A stretch of 64,000 bases of DNA from Guptibacillus hwajinpoensis (GCA_016841765.1 JAENYN010000006.1:53144-117143); one strand, 5' to 3'; shown: positions 6,951 to 16,756, counted from the first letter of the stretch. Notes: generated from the sequence alone by a model not told the origin. Program-made: numbers and translations.

Positions 6951-8150
6951 TCAATCAACCTTAATCGGCACAATCTCGCCGTTTTCCACGGCGGCGACAA
7001 TCAATTCGGCGTCAAACCCGCCATCTTCACTGATTGCAGGGATGACATAAACCTTTTTGTCTTCCGGAAGGTTATCAAGGCCGTCCTGCATATGGCTGCG
7101 GATTTTTTCCGGATCATCGACCGAACCTGCCGCTTTCATGGCTTCAACAAATACGTAGGTGGCGATGTAATTCAATCCCGCTTCAGAGCCAGGGTCTTCA
7201 TCATATTTCGCCCTGTAGTTTTCCACGAATTCCGGAACGCCCGGGCTGTCCGAATCGACGAGAGGCATGACGCCGATGGCCCCGTTCAGGACGTCGTAAG
7301 ATCCGGTCACCCGTTTCATTTCGTCAAACTTGGCCTGGTCCATCACGATAAAGCCGCCTTCAAAACCAAGTTCCCGGGCCTGTTTCGCCACTTTGGCTGT
7401 CGGCTCGGACGGCCCGCCGATGAACAGGACATCCGGCTTCTCTTTTAAAGCATTGGTGACGATGGTGAAAAAGTCGGTATCTTTCGAGAAGTCGATGGCG
7501 GAGTTATAAACGATTTCGCCGCCTTTCTTTTCCCAGTACGGCTTCAGTTTTTCCGACCAGTCTTTTCCATATTGGGAAGCTGTCGGGAGGAATGCGATTT
7601 TCTTGCCGTAGTTTTCCATTGCATAGTTTGTGAACGGCTCAAGATAACCGTCATAGCGCGGCGGAATTCTGACGGTCAGTTTGTTGCCGGCTTCGGTCAC
7701 TTTCGGCTCGCTTGTATATGCGCCGATAATGAACTTCTTCTGTTCATTGAATACTTGCATCGCGAAAACGCCGCCGCTGTGCGGAGTGAAGACAATTGGC
7801 GTATCGTTTTCCTGGAGGAGGCGCTGGGCGTTGGCGCCGGCTTCATTCGGCAAATATTTGTCATCAAGGGAGACGACATTAAGATTATACTTCTTGCCGT
7901 CGACCTCAAACCCGCCGGCTTTGTTGATTTCTTCGGCAGCCATTTCCACCCCGTTCAATGTGCGCTTTCCGTAAAATGCTGCCGGCCCGCTTAATGGCCC
8001 GGTGTAGCCGATGTTCACGGTCGCACCGTCCGACCCGCCGCTTTCACTGCTGCTTTTGACTGCCGTTTCCTCCGAACCGGCGCATGCGGCCAGGCTCATT
8101 ACAAGCAATAACACCAAACTAATGACAACACTAAGCTTCCCTTTACTCAT
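6951..8150 (-). CDS. LivJ-type ABC substrate-binding lipoprotein
   Basis: A 399-residue extracytoplasmic binding protein of the Leu/Ile/Val (HAAT) family. It has a lipoprotein signal with lipobox SLAAC near residue 22, a Ser/Gly-rich linker, and a Peripla_BP fold beginning VNIGYTGPLSGPAAFYGKR. The ATG at 8150 has GAGGGGG upstream; the extra five codons of the open frame begin with TTG inside the ribosome site. It is the last gene of the liv-type set, after the permeases and ATPases. Because the operon also encodes an acyl-CoA ligase and beta-oxidation enzymes, the ligand may be a carboxylic acid and not an amino acid; that is inference. Confidence 0.88.
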   Translation of the reverse strand: MSKGKLSVVISLVLLLVMSLAACAGSEETAVKSSSESGGSDGATVNIGYTGPLSGPAAFYGKRTLNGVEMAAEEINKAGGFEVDGKKYNLNVVSLDDKYLPNEAGANAQRLLQENDTPIVFTPHSGGVFAMQVFNEQKKFIIGAYTSEPKVTEAGNKLTVRIPPRYDGYLEPFTNYAMENYGKKIAFLPTASQYGKDWSEKLKPYWEKKGGEIVYNSAIDFSKDTDFFTIVTNALKEKPDVLFIGGPSEPTAKVAKQARELGFEGGFIVMDQAKFDEMKRVTGSYDVLNGAIGVMPLVDSDSPGVPEFVENYRAKYDEDPGSEAGLNYIATYVFVEAMKAAGSVDDPEKIRSHMQDGLDNLPEDKKVYVIPAISEDGGFDAELIVAAVENGEIVPIKVD

Positions 8151-8240
8151 GCTTTTCCCCCTCAATATTAAAAATATTCAGAAAACAAACAGTGCAACAG
8201 CGGCCCGGACTCCCTCACCCCCTTCAATTGTTTTCCATAC

Positions 8241-8948
8241 TTACGCACCGATGTACGCTTTTCGGATACTGTCATTGTTGAATAATTCTTCTGAAGTCCC
8301 TTCTGCGACGATGGAGCCGTTTTCAAATACATAACCTTTATCTGCCACTTTCAATGCGGCATTGGCATTTTGTTCAGCAAGCAGGATGGTCGTGCCTTCA
8401 TTGTTGATTTGCCTGATGACCTCAAACATTTGCTCAACGATTAAAGGCGCCAGTCCGATTGAAGGCTCATCAAGCATCATTAATTTCGGTTTCGCCATCA
8501 GGGCACGCCCGATTGCGAGCATCTGCTGCTGGCCGCCGCTTAATGAGCCTGCGGCATCATCTTTTTTATCGTACAGGATCGGAAAAAGCTCATATACGTG
8601 CTCAAGGGCTTTTTTCGTCTGCACCCGTTTCTTGCGATGGACATACGCTCCCATCCGCAAGTTTTCATATACAGTCATGTCGGAAAACAGGTTCCGTCCT
8701 TCGGCACACTGGACGATTCCCGCCTGGACGATCCGGTCGGGCGACATTTTATTCAAAAGCGAATCCCCAAACACAATTGCCCCTTCAGCAGGGCGGTTCA
8801 GCCCGCTGACCGTTTTGAAAGTGGTGCTCTTGCCGGCCCCGTTGGAACCGAGCAGGACGGCGATTTCCCCTTCGCGGATGTCGATATTGACATCTTTTAC
8901 TGCCGTATAGTCGCCGTATTTTACCGACACGTTCTCCAGTTTAAGCAA
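8241..8948 (-). CDS. LivF-type ABC ATPase
   Basis: A 235-residue cytoplasmic ATP-binding subunit of the HAAT importer. Walker A GSNGAGKS is at residues 34-41, the LSGGQ signature at 136-140, and Walker B LMMLDE at 156-161. The spacing and the short C-terminus fit LivF. It overlaps livG by 8 bp and is followed by the binding-protein gene. It pairs with the LivG-type subunit to energise transport through the two permeases upstream in the operon. Confidence 0.92.
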   Translation of the reverse strand: MLKLENVSVKYGDYTAVKDVNIDIREGEIAVLLGSNGAGKSTTFKTVSGLNRPAEGAIVFGDSLLNKMSPDRIVQAGIVQCAEGRNLFSDMTVYENLRMGAYVHRKKRVQTKKALEHVYELFPILYDKKDDAAGSLSGGQQQMLAIGRALMAKPKLMMLDEPSIGLAPLIVEQMFEVIRQINNEGTTILLAEQNANAALKVADKGYVFENGSIVAEGTSEELFNNDSIRKAYIGA

Positions 8949-9708
8949 TGGCGCTCCCTCCCAGATACGCTTTGATTACCGCTTCATTATTTTGGATTTC
9001 GGCAGGGGTGCCTTCGGCGATTTTCTCACCGTAATTGAGCACCATGATTTTGTCGGCCAGATTCATGATCATTTGCATTTTGTGCTCAATTGTACAGACG
9101 GTAATGCCTTTGTCCGCGATTTTTTTCATCAGTTCGGCAAGCCCCTCCGTTTCATCCGGATTGACGCCTGCCGCCGGCTCATCAAGAAAGACGACTTCAG
9201 GATCAGTGGCGAGCGCAAGAGCGATAGCGACGCGCTTTTTTTCCTCCTGGCTGAGCCCGCCTGCCAGTTTATCCGCAGCAGCAGTAAGGCCGACGAATTC
9301 AAGCACTTCTACCGCTTTATCCCGGCATCGCTTCTCTTCCCTTTTCAGTCTTCCTGTCCGGAAAACGGCATCAAGCAAGTTGGATTTTGTCCGCAGCCTG
9401 TGGCCAACGATGACGTTTTCAAGCACTGTGGCCTGATCAAATAAATTAGTCGTCTGAAAGGTCCTGGCAATGCCCAGCTCTGCGATTTTGTTGGAAGGAA
9501 GACGGGTGATATCCCTGTTTTTGAAAATGACTTTTCCGGAAGTCGGCGTATAAAAGCCGCTGATCAAATTGAAAAAGGTTGATTTCCCTGCTCCGTTCGG
9601 CCCGATGATCGCGTTGATTTTCCCTTCTTCAATGGAAAAGTCGACATCATTGACGGCAAGAAGGCCTCCGAACTGTTTTGTGAGATTGCTTGTTTCGAGA
9701 AACATCAT
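8941..9708 (-). CDS. LivG-type ABC ATPase
   Basis: A 255-residue ATPase with Walker A GPNGAGKS (residues 36-43), signature LSQEEKKRVAIA, a common LivG variant of LSGGQ, and Walker B VVFLDEP. The C-terminus has the extra segment IMVLNYGEKIAEGTPAEI typical of BCA_ABC_TP_C. The ATG overlaps the livM stop as ATGA, indicating coupled translation. It is the second ATP-binding subunit of the same importer. Confidence 0.92.
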   Translation of the reverse strand: MMFLETSNLTKQFGGLLAVNDVDFSIEEGKINAIIGPNGAGKSTFFNLISGFYTPTSGKVIFKNRDITRLPSNKIAELGIARTFQTTNLFDQATVLENVIVGHRLRTKSNLLDAVFRTGRLKREEKRCRDKAVEVLEFVGLTAAADKLAGGLSQEEKKRVAIALALATDPEVVFLDEPAAGVNPDETEGLAELMKKIADKGITVCTIEHKMQMIMNLADKIMVLNYGEKIAEGTPAEIQNNEAVIKAYLGGSAIA

Positions 9709-10748
9709 GATCCCTCCTCCACTCTGTCAATCTGTTCCGAGCTGGCGCTTACGAGTGCTTCCTGGTCTGCTTCCCGTTTCGCTGCTTCTTTCCGCTGCTT
9801 CTTTTCTAGATATTTCATTTTCCAGCCGATAAAGCTTCCGGCCAGCCCGCGCGGGTAAAAAATGATCAGCAGTGTGAGAACCGGACCGAACACGAGCATG
9901 CGGTAGTCCTGTAAAAATTGAAGCTGCTGGGAAACCCAGACGACGATGAGTGTCCCGATGATGGGTCCTGATAGTGTGCCGATTCCGCCGACAAGCAAAT
10001 ATGTCAACAGATCGAACGTGATCGTAATGTAACCGATATCCGGGCCGATGAAGCGGATGAATGATGCGTAAAGCGCCCCGGCAAGGCCTGCAAAGAAGGT
10101 GGAAAGGACAAATGCGGCGAGTTTGTTCCTCATCGTTGATATCCCGATAGTCATCGCAAGATCCTCACTGTTCCTGATTGCCACAAATGTCCTTCCAGTC
10201 AGGGAATGGACGATCCGGTACATGACGAGCACCGTAACCAGCAGGAAAAACAGGACAAGATAGTACTGGGAAACCGATGACTCAAAAGTGACCGGCCCGA
10301 TTGCAGATGGCCCCGGAATTCCGATAAGCCCCCTGACTCCGCCTGTCAGGCTGTCCCATTTGTCAATGACAAGGTAGATGACGTAGCCGACACAGAGTGT
10401 GTAGATAGCAAAAAAGTGTTCCTTTGTTCTTAATGCGATTAGTCCGATGAAGATTCCGATTACACTGGTTATGACCGGCGATACAGCAAAAGCCAGCCAA
10501 AAGCCCAGCTCTGCCTTGGTCGTCAGCAACCCGAGCGAATACGCACCGATTGCAAAAAAACCGGCATGGGCAAGTGACAGATAGCCGGTATAACCGGCAA
10601 GCAGATTGAGGCCGTAAACCCCGATCATCCAGATAAATGCAAGTGTCATAATGTGAATGAAATAATCATTTGGCAAAACAAGCGGGAAAGCGACGGCAGC
10701 AACCACAAGAAGCGGAACCATAAATTTTGGTCTGGTTAACGCTGTCAT
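9705..10748 (-). CDS. LivM-type ABC permease
   Basis: A 347-residue inner-membrane permease of the BPD_transp_2 family with about nine to ten hydrophobic segments. The conserved LivM loop YGLNLLAGYTGYLSLAHAGFFAIGAY is present around residues 45-70, and the EAA-like GGIGTLSGPIIGT motif near residue 265. A charged 35-residue tail rich in Lys and Glu follows. Overlaps livH and livG by 4 bp each. Confidence 0.92.
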   Translation of the reverse strand: MTALTRPKFMVPLLVVAAVAFPLVLPNDYFIHIMTLAFIWMIGVYGLNLLAGYTGYLSLAHAGFFAIGAYSLGLLTTKAELGFWLAFAVSPVITSVIGIFIGLIALRTKEHFFAIYTLCVGYVIYLVIDKWDSLTGGVRGLIGIPGPSAIGPVTFESSVSQYYLVLFFLLVTVLVMYRIVHSLTGRTFVAIRNSEDLAMTIGISTMRNKLAAFVLSTFFAGLAGALYASFIRFIGPDIGYITITFDLLTYLLVGGIGTLSGPIIGTLIVVWVSQQLQFLQDYRMLVFGPVLTLLIIFYPRGLAGSFIGWKMKYLEKKQRKEAAKREADQEALVSASSEQIDRVEEGS

Positions 10749-11611
10749 GACTGTCCCCCTTTCGCAAATAAACCGGTCGGCTTCAAGGTCAGAATGAAAA
10801 TAAGCAGGACAAATGCGATGATGTCCTTATAATCATTGGAGATATACGTGGCGCCAAGGCTTTCACTGAAGCCGAGAATATAGCCGCCGACAATCGCCCC
10901 CGGTATGCTGCCCATGCCCCCGAGAATGATGATGACAAATGCCTTCAGGATCACAAGGTGGCCCATGCCGGGAAAGACGAGGTTGATCGGTGCCGCAAGT
11001 GATGCAGCAATCGCTGCGAGCGCACCCGAAATGAGGAACGTCAGCATCGCGACTCTGTTCGTGTTGATTCCGACAAGGCTTGCCCCTTCCCTGTCCTGGG
11101 ACATCGCAATAATGGTCGCGCCGATATAGGTCTTTTTCAAAAACAGATACAGCAAAATCATGACGGCAATCGTCGCAGCGACAATCAACAGCCGCTGAAC
11201 GGTCAGTGTCAGGCCGAATACGTTGACGACCTGGCCGTATGGGGTCGGCATCATCTGGTAATCCGCACCCCAGATATACTGTGCAAGTGCTTCAAGGAAT
11301 AACAGCATCCCAATTGCGGCGATTTTATCGTGAATCGGCGGCGCCTCCCTGAGCGGATGGAAAACAAGCCTTTCCATCAGGACACCGAGCACGCCGACAA
11401 CAACCATGGAAACAAGGATTGCCAGCCAGTAATGGAGTCCTGCCGATGTCATCATCGTCAATGTGATATAGCCGCCAATCATATAAAGGGCGCCATGTGC
11501 GAAATTCGGGATATGGAGAATGCCGTAAACCAGTGTCAGGCCAAGGGCCACAAGGCTGTACACACTTCCGATCGTCAACCCGTTGAACAGCTGCTGAAGT
11601 AATATTTCCAA
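10745..11611 (-). CDS. LivH-type ABC permease
   Basis: A 288-residue permease, partner of LivM. It shows the LivH blocks GLTIGSVYSLVALGLTLVYGI near the N-terminus, IPNFAHGALYMIGGY, and GGMGSIPGAIVGGYILG near residue 235. It starts with TTG at 11611, chosen because AGGAGG lies 7 bases upstream and it aligns with the usual family N-terminus. It is 45 bp downstream of the acyl-CoA ligase gene and so probably in the same operon. Confidence 0.9.
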   Translation of the reverse strand: MEILLQQLFNGLTIGSVYSLVALGLTLVYGILHIPNFAHGALYMIGGYITLTMMTSAGLHYWLAILVSMVVVGVLGVLMERLVFHPLREAPPIHDKIAAIGMLLFLEALAQYIWGADYQMMPTPYGQVVNVFGLTLTVQRLLIVAATIAVMILLYLFLKKTYIGATIIAMSQDREGASLVGINTNRVAMLTFLISGALAAIAASLAAPINLVFPGMGHLVILKAFVIIILGGMGSIPGAIVGGYILGFSESLGATYISNDYKDIIAFVLLIFILTLKPTGLFAKGGQS

Positions 11612-11656
11612 CCGCTCTCCTCCTCTTTCATGTGGTGTGAAGCCGGCCGGCTGCGA

Positions 11657-13333
11657 TTATTGCTTCGCAGCGCCGGCTTTTTCCCGCTCTTCTTCCTGGA
11701 GCTTTCTCCATAAGATTTTACCGCTGCTTGTAACCGGGAATTGGTCTCTGAATTCAACCATGCGCGGATACTTGTATGCAGCCATGTTTTCTTTCGCCCA
11801 TTCAATGATTTCCGTTTCCGTCACTTTTCCTTCGTAGTCTTCATTTAAAATGACAAACGCTTTGACGGTTTCCCCCCTGCGCGGGTCCGGTACGCCGACG
11901 ACACATGCCTGCTGGATGGCCGGGTGTTTATATAGATAAGACTCCACCTCTGTCGGCCACACTTTATAGCCCGATGCGTTGATCATCCGTTTCACCCTGT
12001 CGACCATGAAGAAATAACCTTCTTCATCGTACCGCGCGATATCGCCTGTCCGGAAAAACGGCTTGCAGTCTAGTTCAACGAACGACTGGTGGTTTTCTTC
12101 CGGCCTGTTATAGTAACCGACCATTACCTGCGGCCCGTTTACTACGATTTCCCCCGCTTCATTCGGCCCCAGTTCCTTCAATGTGACAGGCTCCACCACC
12201 CTTGCATCCACATCGAACGACGGAATGCCGAGGCACTGCATTTTCGGGCGGTCAGGCGGATTGAAGTGTGTCTGGGCAATGGTTTCCGAAAGGCCGTACC
12301 CTTCCACAAACTTCAGGCCGGTCAGCTCAAACAGCTTCTCTCCGACAGCTTCCGGCAAGGCCGCGCCGCCTCCCGAAATGGAAATGAGCGAAGCGACATC
12401 TTCTTTTTTCAAATTGCGGTTTCCTAGGAAATCGACAATCATGGTTGCAATTGCAACCCAGTGCGTGCATTGCTCTTCCTTGATGATTTGCAGGGCTGTT
12501 TCTCTGTTCCATCTTGTCATGATGGCCATCCGGCCGCCGCTGAAGATCGGCATGTGCATGCTGTGGACCATGCCGGTCACATGGAAAAGCGGAAGTGACA
12601 TGAGGTGGACCGAGTTCGGCGTTGAACTCGACCAGTAAAACGCGCCGCCCGTGTTGGCCTGAACGGTCCTGTGTGTATGCATGCATCCTTTCGGAAGGCC
12701 GGTCGTGCCGGATGTGTAAGGAAGGACAGCGAGATCATCAGGCCCTGATTCATGGTCCCGCGGTTCAATGCCTGCTTCGATTGCGTTTTTCCAGAGATAG
12801 TGCCCCTCTTCTGTGAAGGCATGACGCCCGGCACTGACCTCCTCGGGGACTGGCCCGTTGAAATTGTCGCCGGCATAATCGGAATAAGCAGCAATCACGA
12901 GATTCCGCAAAGAGGTGCTCCCAAGAAGCGGGGCGGCTTTTTCGTACAGTTCCTGGCTGATAAGTGCATTGGCAATCTCGCAATCTTTCACATAAAACTC
13001 AAGCTCATTTGCCGTCAGCATTGGATTGATCGGCACGACAACGGCATCCGCCCTCAAAATCGCGTAATAGCCAATGACAAACTGCGGTGAATTCTGCATG
13101 AACAGGAGCACTTTTTCTCCCCGGGTCACCCCGAGCTTCTCCTGGAGGTATCCGGCGAGCGCTTTCACTTCCTGATCGAGCTCGCGGTATGTCAACGTAC
13201 TTCCGTAATAACTGATTGCCGTGTTATCAGGATATCTGCTCGCTGAAATCTCGAGATTGTTATACAGGGTCGCCTCCGGCACTGTAAGGGACTTAGTGAT
13301 TTTTGGCCAATAATCGTAATGAAGGGTTACCAT
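11657..13333 (-). CDS. AMP-forming acyl-CoA ligase
   Basis: A 558-residue adenylate-forming enzyme that would activate a carboxylic acid with ATP and CoA. The P-loop-like motif YTSGTTGLPKG lies near residue 210, the A5 motif GYGLSET near 345, A7 FFRTGD near 425, and the catalytic lysine motif in PVTSSGKILWRK at the C-terminus. The family includes medium and long chain and branched or cyclic acid ligases, and specificity cannot be read here. It sits directly before the liv-type permease genes, so it probably acts on the imported compound. Good ribosome site (AAAGGAG) before the ATG. Confidence 0.9.
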   Translation of the reverse strand: MVTLHYDYWPKITKSLTVPEATLYNNLEISASRYPDNTAISYYGSTLTYRELDQEVKALAGYLQEKLGVTRGEKVLLFMQNSPQFVIGYYAILRADAVVVPINPMLTANELEFYVKDCEIANALISQELYEKAAPLLGSTSLRNLVIAAYSDYAGDNFNGPVPEEVSAGRHAFTEEGHYLWKNAIEAGIEPRDHESGPDDLAVLPYTSGTTGLPKGCMHTHRTVQANTGGAFYWSSSTPNSVHLMSLPLFHVTGMVHSMHMPIFSGGRMAIMTRWNRETALQIIKEEQCTHWVAIATMIVDFLGNRNLKKEDVASLISISGGGAALPEAVGEKLFELTGLKFVEGYGLSETIAQTHFNPPDRPKMQCLGIPSFDVDARVVEPVTLKELGPNEAGEIVVNGPQVMVGYYNRPEENHQSFVELDCKPFFRTGDIARYDEEGYFFMVDRVKRMINASGYKVWPTEVESYLYKHPAIQQACVVGVPDPRRGETVKAFVILNEDYEGKVTETEIIEWAKENMAAYKYPRMVEFRDQFPVTSSGKILWRKLQEEEREKAGAAKQ

Positions 13334-13354
13334 TCTATCTGCTCCTTTCGCATT

Positions 13355-14308
13355 TTAAAGATTTCCGGCTGTCTCGGCGGTGTATCGCGACTTCAGAGCA
13401 GCCGCAAGCTCCTTCACCGCTCTCTTGCCGTCATCGAGATATTCTGTCATGCCGATAAATCCGTGGATCATGCCCGGGTAACAGACATAATTCACCTCCA
13501 CTCCGGCATCCTCCAGTTTCCTGGCAAACTGCTCCCCGCCGTCACAAAGCGGATCATATTCTGCAGTGAGAATGTAGGCGGGCGGCAGGGCGGCTGTCTC
13601 TTCACCAGGTATTAATAACGGTGCCGCCAGAGGGTTTTGCGTATCTTCAGGTGAATGTAAATAGTGCTCCCGGAACCAGGCCATCGTCGCTTTCGTCAGG
13701 TAGTAGCCATCTCCGTATTTTTCATAGGATTCTGTCGGATGGTACCCGGTTGACGGGTATATCAGCATCTGCCAGCTGATCTCCGGCCCGCTTCTCCTGG
13801 TGGCGAGCCAACAGACCGCCGCGGCCAGGTTCCCGCCGGCACTGTCCCCGCCGACTGCCAGTTTCCCTTTATCTATGCCAAGCTCGCCGGCATGATCGGC
13901 GGCCCACTTGACAGCAAGATAAGCATCTTCCACCGCAGCAGGGAATTTTTCGTCCGGCGCGAGGCTGTAATCCACCGATATGACTTTACAGCCGCTCTCA
14001 GCCGCAAGCGAATGGCACAGGGCATCGTGTGTCTCAATATTGCCGATCACCCAGCCACCGCCGTGGTAATAGATTAATGCGGGGAGTTCCCCTTCCGCTT
14101 GAGGTGTGTAGACCCGTAACGAAATCGGCTTTTTGAACCCCTCAATTTTGAGATTTTCCGTTTCAACTGTTTTTAGCGGTTTGCTCATGGCTTTTGCCGA
14201 CATTTCAAATGCGGCCCGTGCTTCAGCCACTGACTGTTGTTCAAGCGGCGGCAATCCCCGCGCTTCCATCGCTTCAAGCACCGCTTTCACTTGCGGATGC
14301 AAACTCAT
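13355..14308 (-). CDS. Alpha/beta hydrolase, hormone-sensitive-lipase type esterase
   Basis: A 317-residue esterase. The oxyanion-hole motif HGGG is in YYHGGGWVIGN (about residue 83), the nucleophile elbow GDSAGG near residue 155, and an Asp/His pair is present near the C-terminus (YDPLCDG, MIHGF). The start at 14308 (MSLHPQ) is preferred to the longer frame because GGGGAGGG is 6 bases upstream. It may hydrolyse esters or lactones to release the acid that the neighbouring ligase activates. No signal peptide, so it is intracellular. Confidence 0.88.
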   Translation of the reverse strand: MSLHPQVKAVLEAMEARGLPPLEQQSVAEARAAFEMSAKAMSKPLKTVETENLKIEGFKKPISLRVYTPQAEGELPALIYYHGGGWVIGNIETHDALCHSLAAESGCKVISVDYSLAPDEKFPAAVEDAYLAVKWAADHAGELGIDKGKLAVGGDSAGGNLAAAVCWLATRRSGPEISWQMLIYPSTGYHPTESYEKYGDGYYLTKATMAWFREHYLHSPEDTQNPLAAPLLIPGEETAALPPAYILTAEYDPLCDGGEQFARKLEDAGVEVNYVCYPGMIHGFIGMTEYLDDGKRAVKELAAALKSRYTAETAGNL

Positions 14309-14417
14309 TTCCATCCCTCCCCTTACTGTAAGCGCTGTCATTTTTCGCAGCTGTTTCTGTAAAAACGCGCCTTGTCGTTGTTCTGTTCTTTTTCCCGCCT
14401 TAGCCTTTAGCCGATTG

Positions 14418-14831
14418 TCAGGCTTCTATCATGTTCCCTTCAAGCGCTGTTCTCACCTTTTCAGGTACATGTCTCGTCATCTGTTGTTCAAAATCGAAAC
14501 AGACGATGACCGCTTCCGCCTTTGCAACGGGCGCCATTGTCTCAGCATCCGCCATCTCATGGTGGATCCTGAAGCTTTTCGTCCCGATTTCCGCAATTAA
14601 GGTGTTAATTTTCAGCCCCTGCCCAAACCGGACAGCCGACAGAAAGTTGCATGATGTGGAAGCAAGGATGAAGCCGACTGAAATATCGCGGTTTTCAGTC
14701 CCGATTCCTAATCGGTCAAAAAATTTCGCCCGCGCTTCTTCCAGATAAATGAGAAAACTGGTGCTGTTCACATAGCCGGCAGCATCTGTTTCACAAAAAC
14801 GGATATAAATGTCATTTTCCAGGCTGTTCAC
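14418..14831 (-). CDS. Hotdog thioesterase, YbgC/4HBT type
   Basis: A 137-residue hotdog-fold protein. Its N-terminal signature IRFCETDAAGYVNSTSFLIYLEEAR corresponds to the DTDAMGHVNN block of 4-hydroxybenzoyl-CoA thioesterase-like enzymes, with the active-site Asp at position 15. It would hydrolyse acyl-CoA thioesters in the cytosol. GTG start with GGGAGGAG upstream; the GTGA overlaps the tetR stop codon by 4 bp, so the two are translationally coupled. Confidence 0.85.
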   Translation of the reverse strand: MNSLENDIYIRFCETDAAGYVNSTSFLIYLEEARAKFFDRLGIGTENRDISVGFILASTSCNFLSAVRFGQGLKINTLIAEIGTKSFRIHHEMADAETMAPVAKAEAVIVCFDFEQQMTRHVPEKVRTALEGNMIEA

Positions 14832-15484
14832 TTTAGCTCCTCCCTGATGAGTTGTGATGCCGGCAAAGGTTCTGCCCTGCTATCGTCCGGGTTGAAAAAG
14901 GGAAGTGATTCTGCGCCTTTCGTTTTGGAAATTCCGTTCAGAATCAATGCGATATATGTATCGGTGAGTTCCCTCTCCGACACGGCGCCATCCGGATTGT
15001 ACCAGTAATAGCTCCAGTTTGTGGTGCCGAGAATGCCCAGGGTGAGCATGTCAGCCCGCAAGCTGCTGTCAAACTCCCCTTTTGACATCCCTTCTTTAAT
15101 AAGCAGCTCACAATTTTGCCGGAACTCATTGCGTTTCCGCTTGATATCGTTGATATGCCTTTCGTTCAAGTGCCTGATTTCCCGGAAAAAGATCCGGGCG
15201 CTTTGTCTTTTGCCCCTGATGTTGCTGATGAGCATATACACAATGTCATAAAGCTTTTCCGTGCAGTTTTTGGACTGATCGTTCAAAATGCACTCCTGCT
15301 GCCTGACCAGGTCTTCGATGTAATTCAGGTGGATATCTTTCAGAAGCTCCTGTTTGCTGTTGAAATAGTAATAAAACGTTCCTTTCGTCACCCCGATCCG
15401 GTCCACGATTTCCTGAATGGATGTTCCGGAAAATCCTTTTTCATCGACCAGTTCTATACTCGTTTGGATGATATCCTGTTTCAT
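14828..15484 (-). CDS. TetR-family transcriptional repressor
   Basis: A 218-residue regulator. The N-terminal helix-turn-helix (about residues 21-48) contains TSIQEIVDRIGVTKGTFYYYF, diagnostic of TetR/AcrR proteins. The C-terminal ligand domain is like those of acyl-CoA-sensing repressors such as FadR/PaaR types, though the ligand is not readable. It is embedded in the operon, 50 bp after the thiolase gene, with an inverted repeat (CTTAC-N6-GTAAG) in that gap. Similar operators precede the two long catabolic operons (18783 and 29397), so it likely autoregulates and represses both. Confidence 0.9.
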   Translation of the reverse strand: MKQDIIQTSIELVDEKGFSGTSIQEIVDRIGVTKGTFYYYFNSKQELLKDIHLNYIEDLVRQQECILNDQSKNCTEKLYDIVYMLISNIRGKRQSARIFFREIRHLNERHINDIKRKRNEFRQNCELLIKEGMSKGEFDSSLRADMLTLGILGTTNWSYYWYNPDGAVSERELTDTYIALILNGISKTKGAESLPFFNPDDSRAEPLPASQLIREELK

Positions 15485-15490
15485 AGAAGG

Positions 15491-15512
15491 TTTTCCTTAC
15501 GGGTTGGTAAGC
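15491..15512. promoter_or_regulatory. Candidate TetR operator upstream of tetR
   Basis: CTTAC-N6-GTAAG, with half-site GGTTGGTAAG matching GGTTGGTATG in the reverse complement of the 29397 operator. It lies 12 bp upstream of the tetR ATG. The weaker match suggests lower affinity or an autoregulatory site. Confidence 0.5.
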
Positions 15513-15533
15513 ATAGCATGTTGACCCCTCCTC

Positions 15534-16703
15534 TTATTCTCTCTCGATGATGGTGGCGATCCCCTGCCCCCCTCCGATGCATGCGGTGATCAGCGCGTAT
15601 TTGCCGCCGGAACGCTTCAACTCGTATGAAGCTTTTGTCAGCAGGATAGCGCCGGTAGCGCCGAGCGGATGGCCGTGGGCGATGGCTCCTCCGTTCACAT
15701 TGACTTTTTCAAGGTCCATCTTCAGCTCACGGTTGCATGCAAGCACTTGAGCGGCGAAGGCTTCATTGATTTCGATAATATCCATGTCATCAAGTGCCAG
15801 CCCTGCCTGTTTGAGCACCTTTTCCGTTGCCGGAACCGGCCCGATGCCCATGATATTCGGGTCGACACCGGCCACCGCATATGCCCGTATCACTGCAAGC
15901 GGCTGCAGGCTCAGTTCTTCTGCCTTTTCCCGCGACATAATGACAAGGGCTGCTGCGGCATCATTCAGGCCGGAGCTGCTTCCGGCTGTGACAGTCCCGC
16001 CTTCAAGGAATGCCGGGGGAAGCTTTGCCAGCGCATCCATCGTCGTCTGCGGGCGCGGATGCTCATCTTTTTCAAAAAGAAGCGGGTCGCCCTTTCTGAC
16101 CGGGACGGAAATCGGCACGATTTGTTCCTCAAACCTGCCTTCCTCCATCGCTTTCGCCATCCGCTGCTGGCTTTGCAGCGCGAATTCATCCTGTTCCTGC
16201 CTGCTGATACCGTATTTTTCCGCAAGGTTTTCTGCTGTGATTCCCATCGGCGGATCGCCGATTTCCTGTGGTGACAGCTGTGATTTCCTAAACTGCGGCG
16301 GCTTTGGGCTGTATGCGCGTTCCGGTTTCTCCAGCAAGTAGGGAGCCCTGCTCATGCTTTCCGTGCCCCCGGCAATGAACACATCGCCATCCCCTGCTTT
16401 GATGGCTTGTGCTGCAAGATTGACCGCATTGATGCCAGAACCGCACTGCCTGTCTACCGTGACTCCCGGAAGGTCGATGGAAAGCCCGGTTTGAAGGGCT
16501 GTCAGCCGGGCGATATTGCCGCCTCCGCTCAATACATTTCCGAATATGACATCATCTATCATATCGGGGGTGACGTTTGCCCGTTTGACCGCCTCCTTAA
16601 TTGTTTCCGCCCCGAATATATGAGCCGGTACGGAGGCGAGCGCGCCGCCCTGCCTGCCGATTGCCGTCCGGACTGCCGATACAATGACTGGATCTCGTTT
16701 CAC
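15534..16703 (-). CDS. Acetyl-CoA C-acyltransferase (thiolase)
   Basis: A 389-residue thiolase. The acylated cysteine is Cys87 in VDRQCGSG, His345 is in [10 protein letters not shown], and the second cysteine Cys375 is in ACIGGGQG; all are intact. It would catalyse the last step of beta-oxidation, cleaving 3-oxoacyl-CoA with CoA. GTG start at 16703, with GGGAG upstream. It is flanked by an SDR upstream and tetR downstream within the same operon. A second thiolase at 19771 belongs to the neighbouring operon. Confidence 0.93.
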   Translation of the reverse strand: MKRDPVIVSAVRTAIGRQGGALASVPAHIFGAETIKEAVKRANVTPDMIDDVIFGNVLSGGGNIARLTALQTGLSIDLPGVTVDRQCGSGINAVNLAAQAIKAGDGDVFIAGGTESMSRAPYLLEKPERAYSPKPPQFRKSQLSPQEIGDPPMGITAENLAEKYGISRQEQDEFALQSQQRMAKAMEEGRFEEQIVPISVPVRKGDPLLFEKDEHPRPQTTMDALAKLPPAFLEGGTVTAGSSSGLNDAAAALVIMSREKAEELSLQPLAVIRAYAVAGVDPNIMGIGPVPATEKVLKQAGLALDDMDIIEINEAFAAQVLACNRELKMDLEKVNVNGGAIAHGHPLGATGAILLTKASYELKRSGGKYALITACIGGGQGIATIIERE

Positions 16704-16756
16704 TCTCTCATCACTCCCATTTATTCTGGTAAGCCGGCTTTTTATGCCGGGAGAAA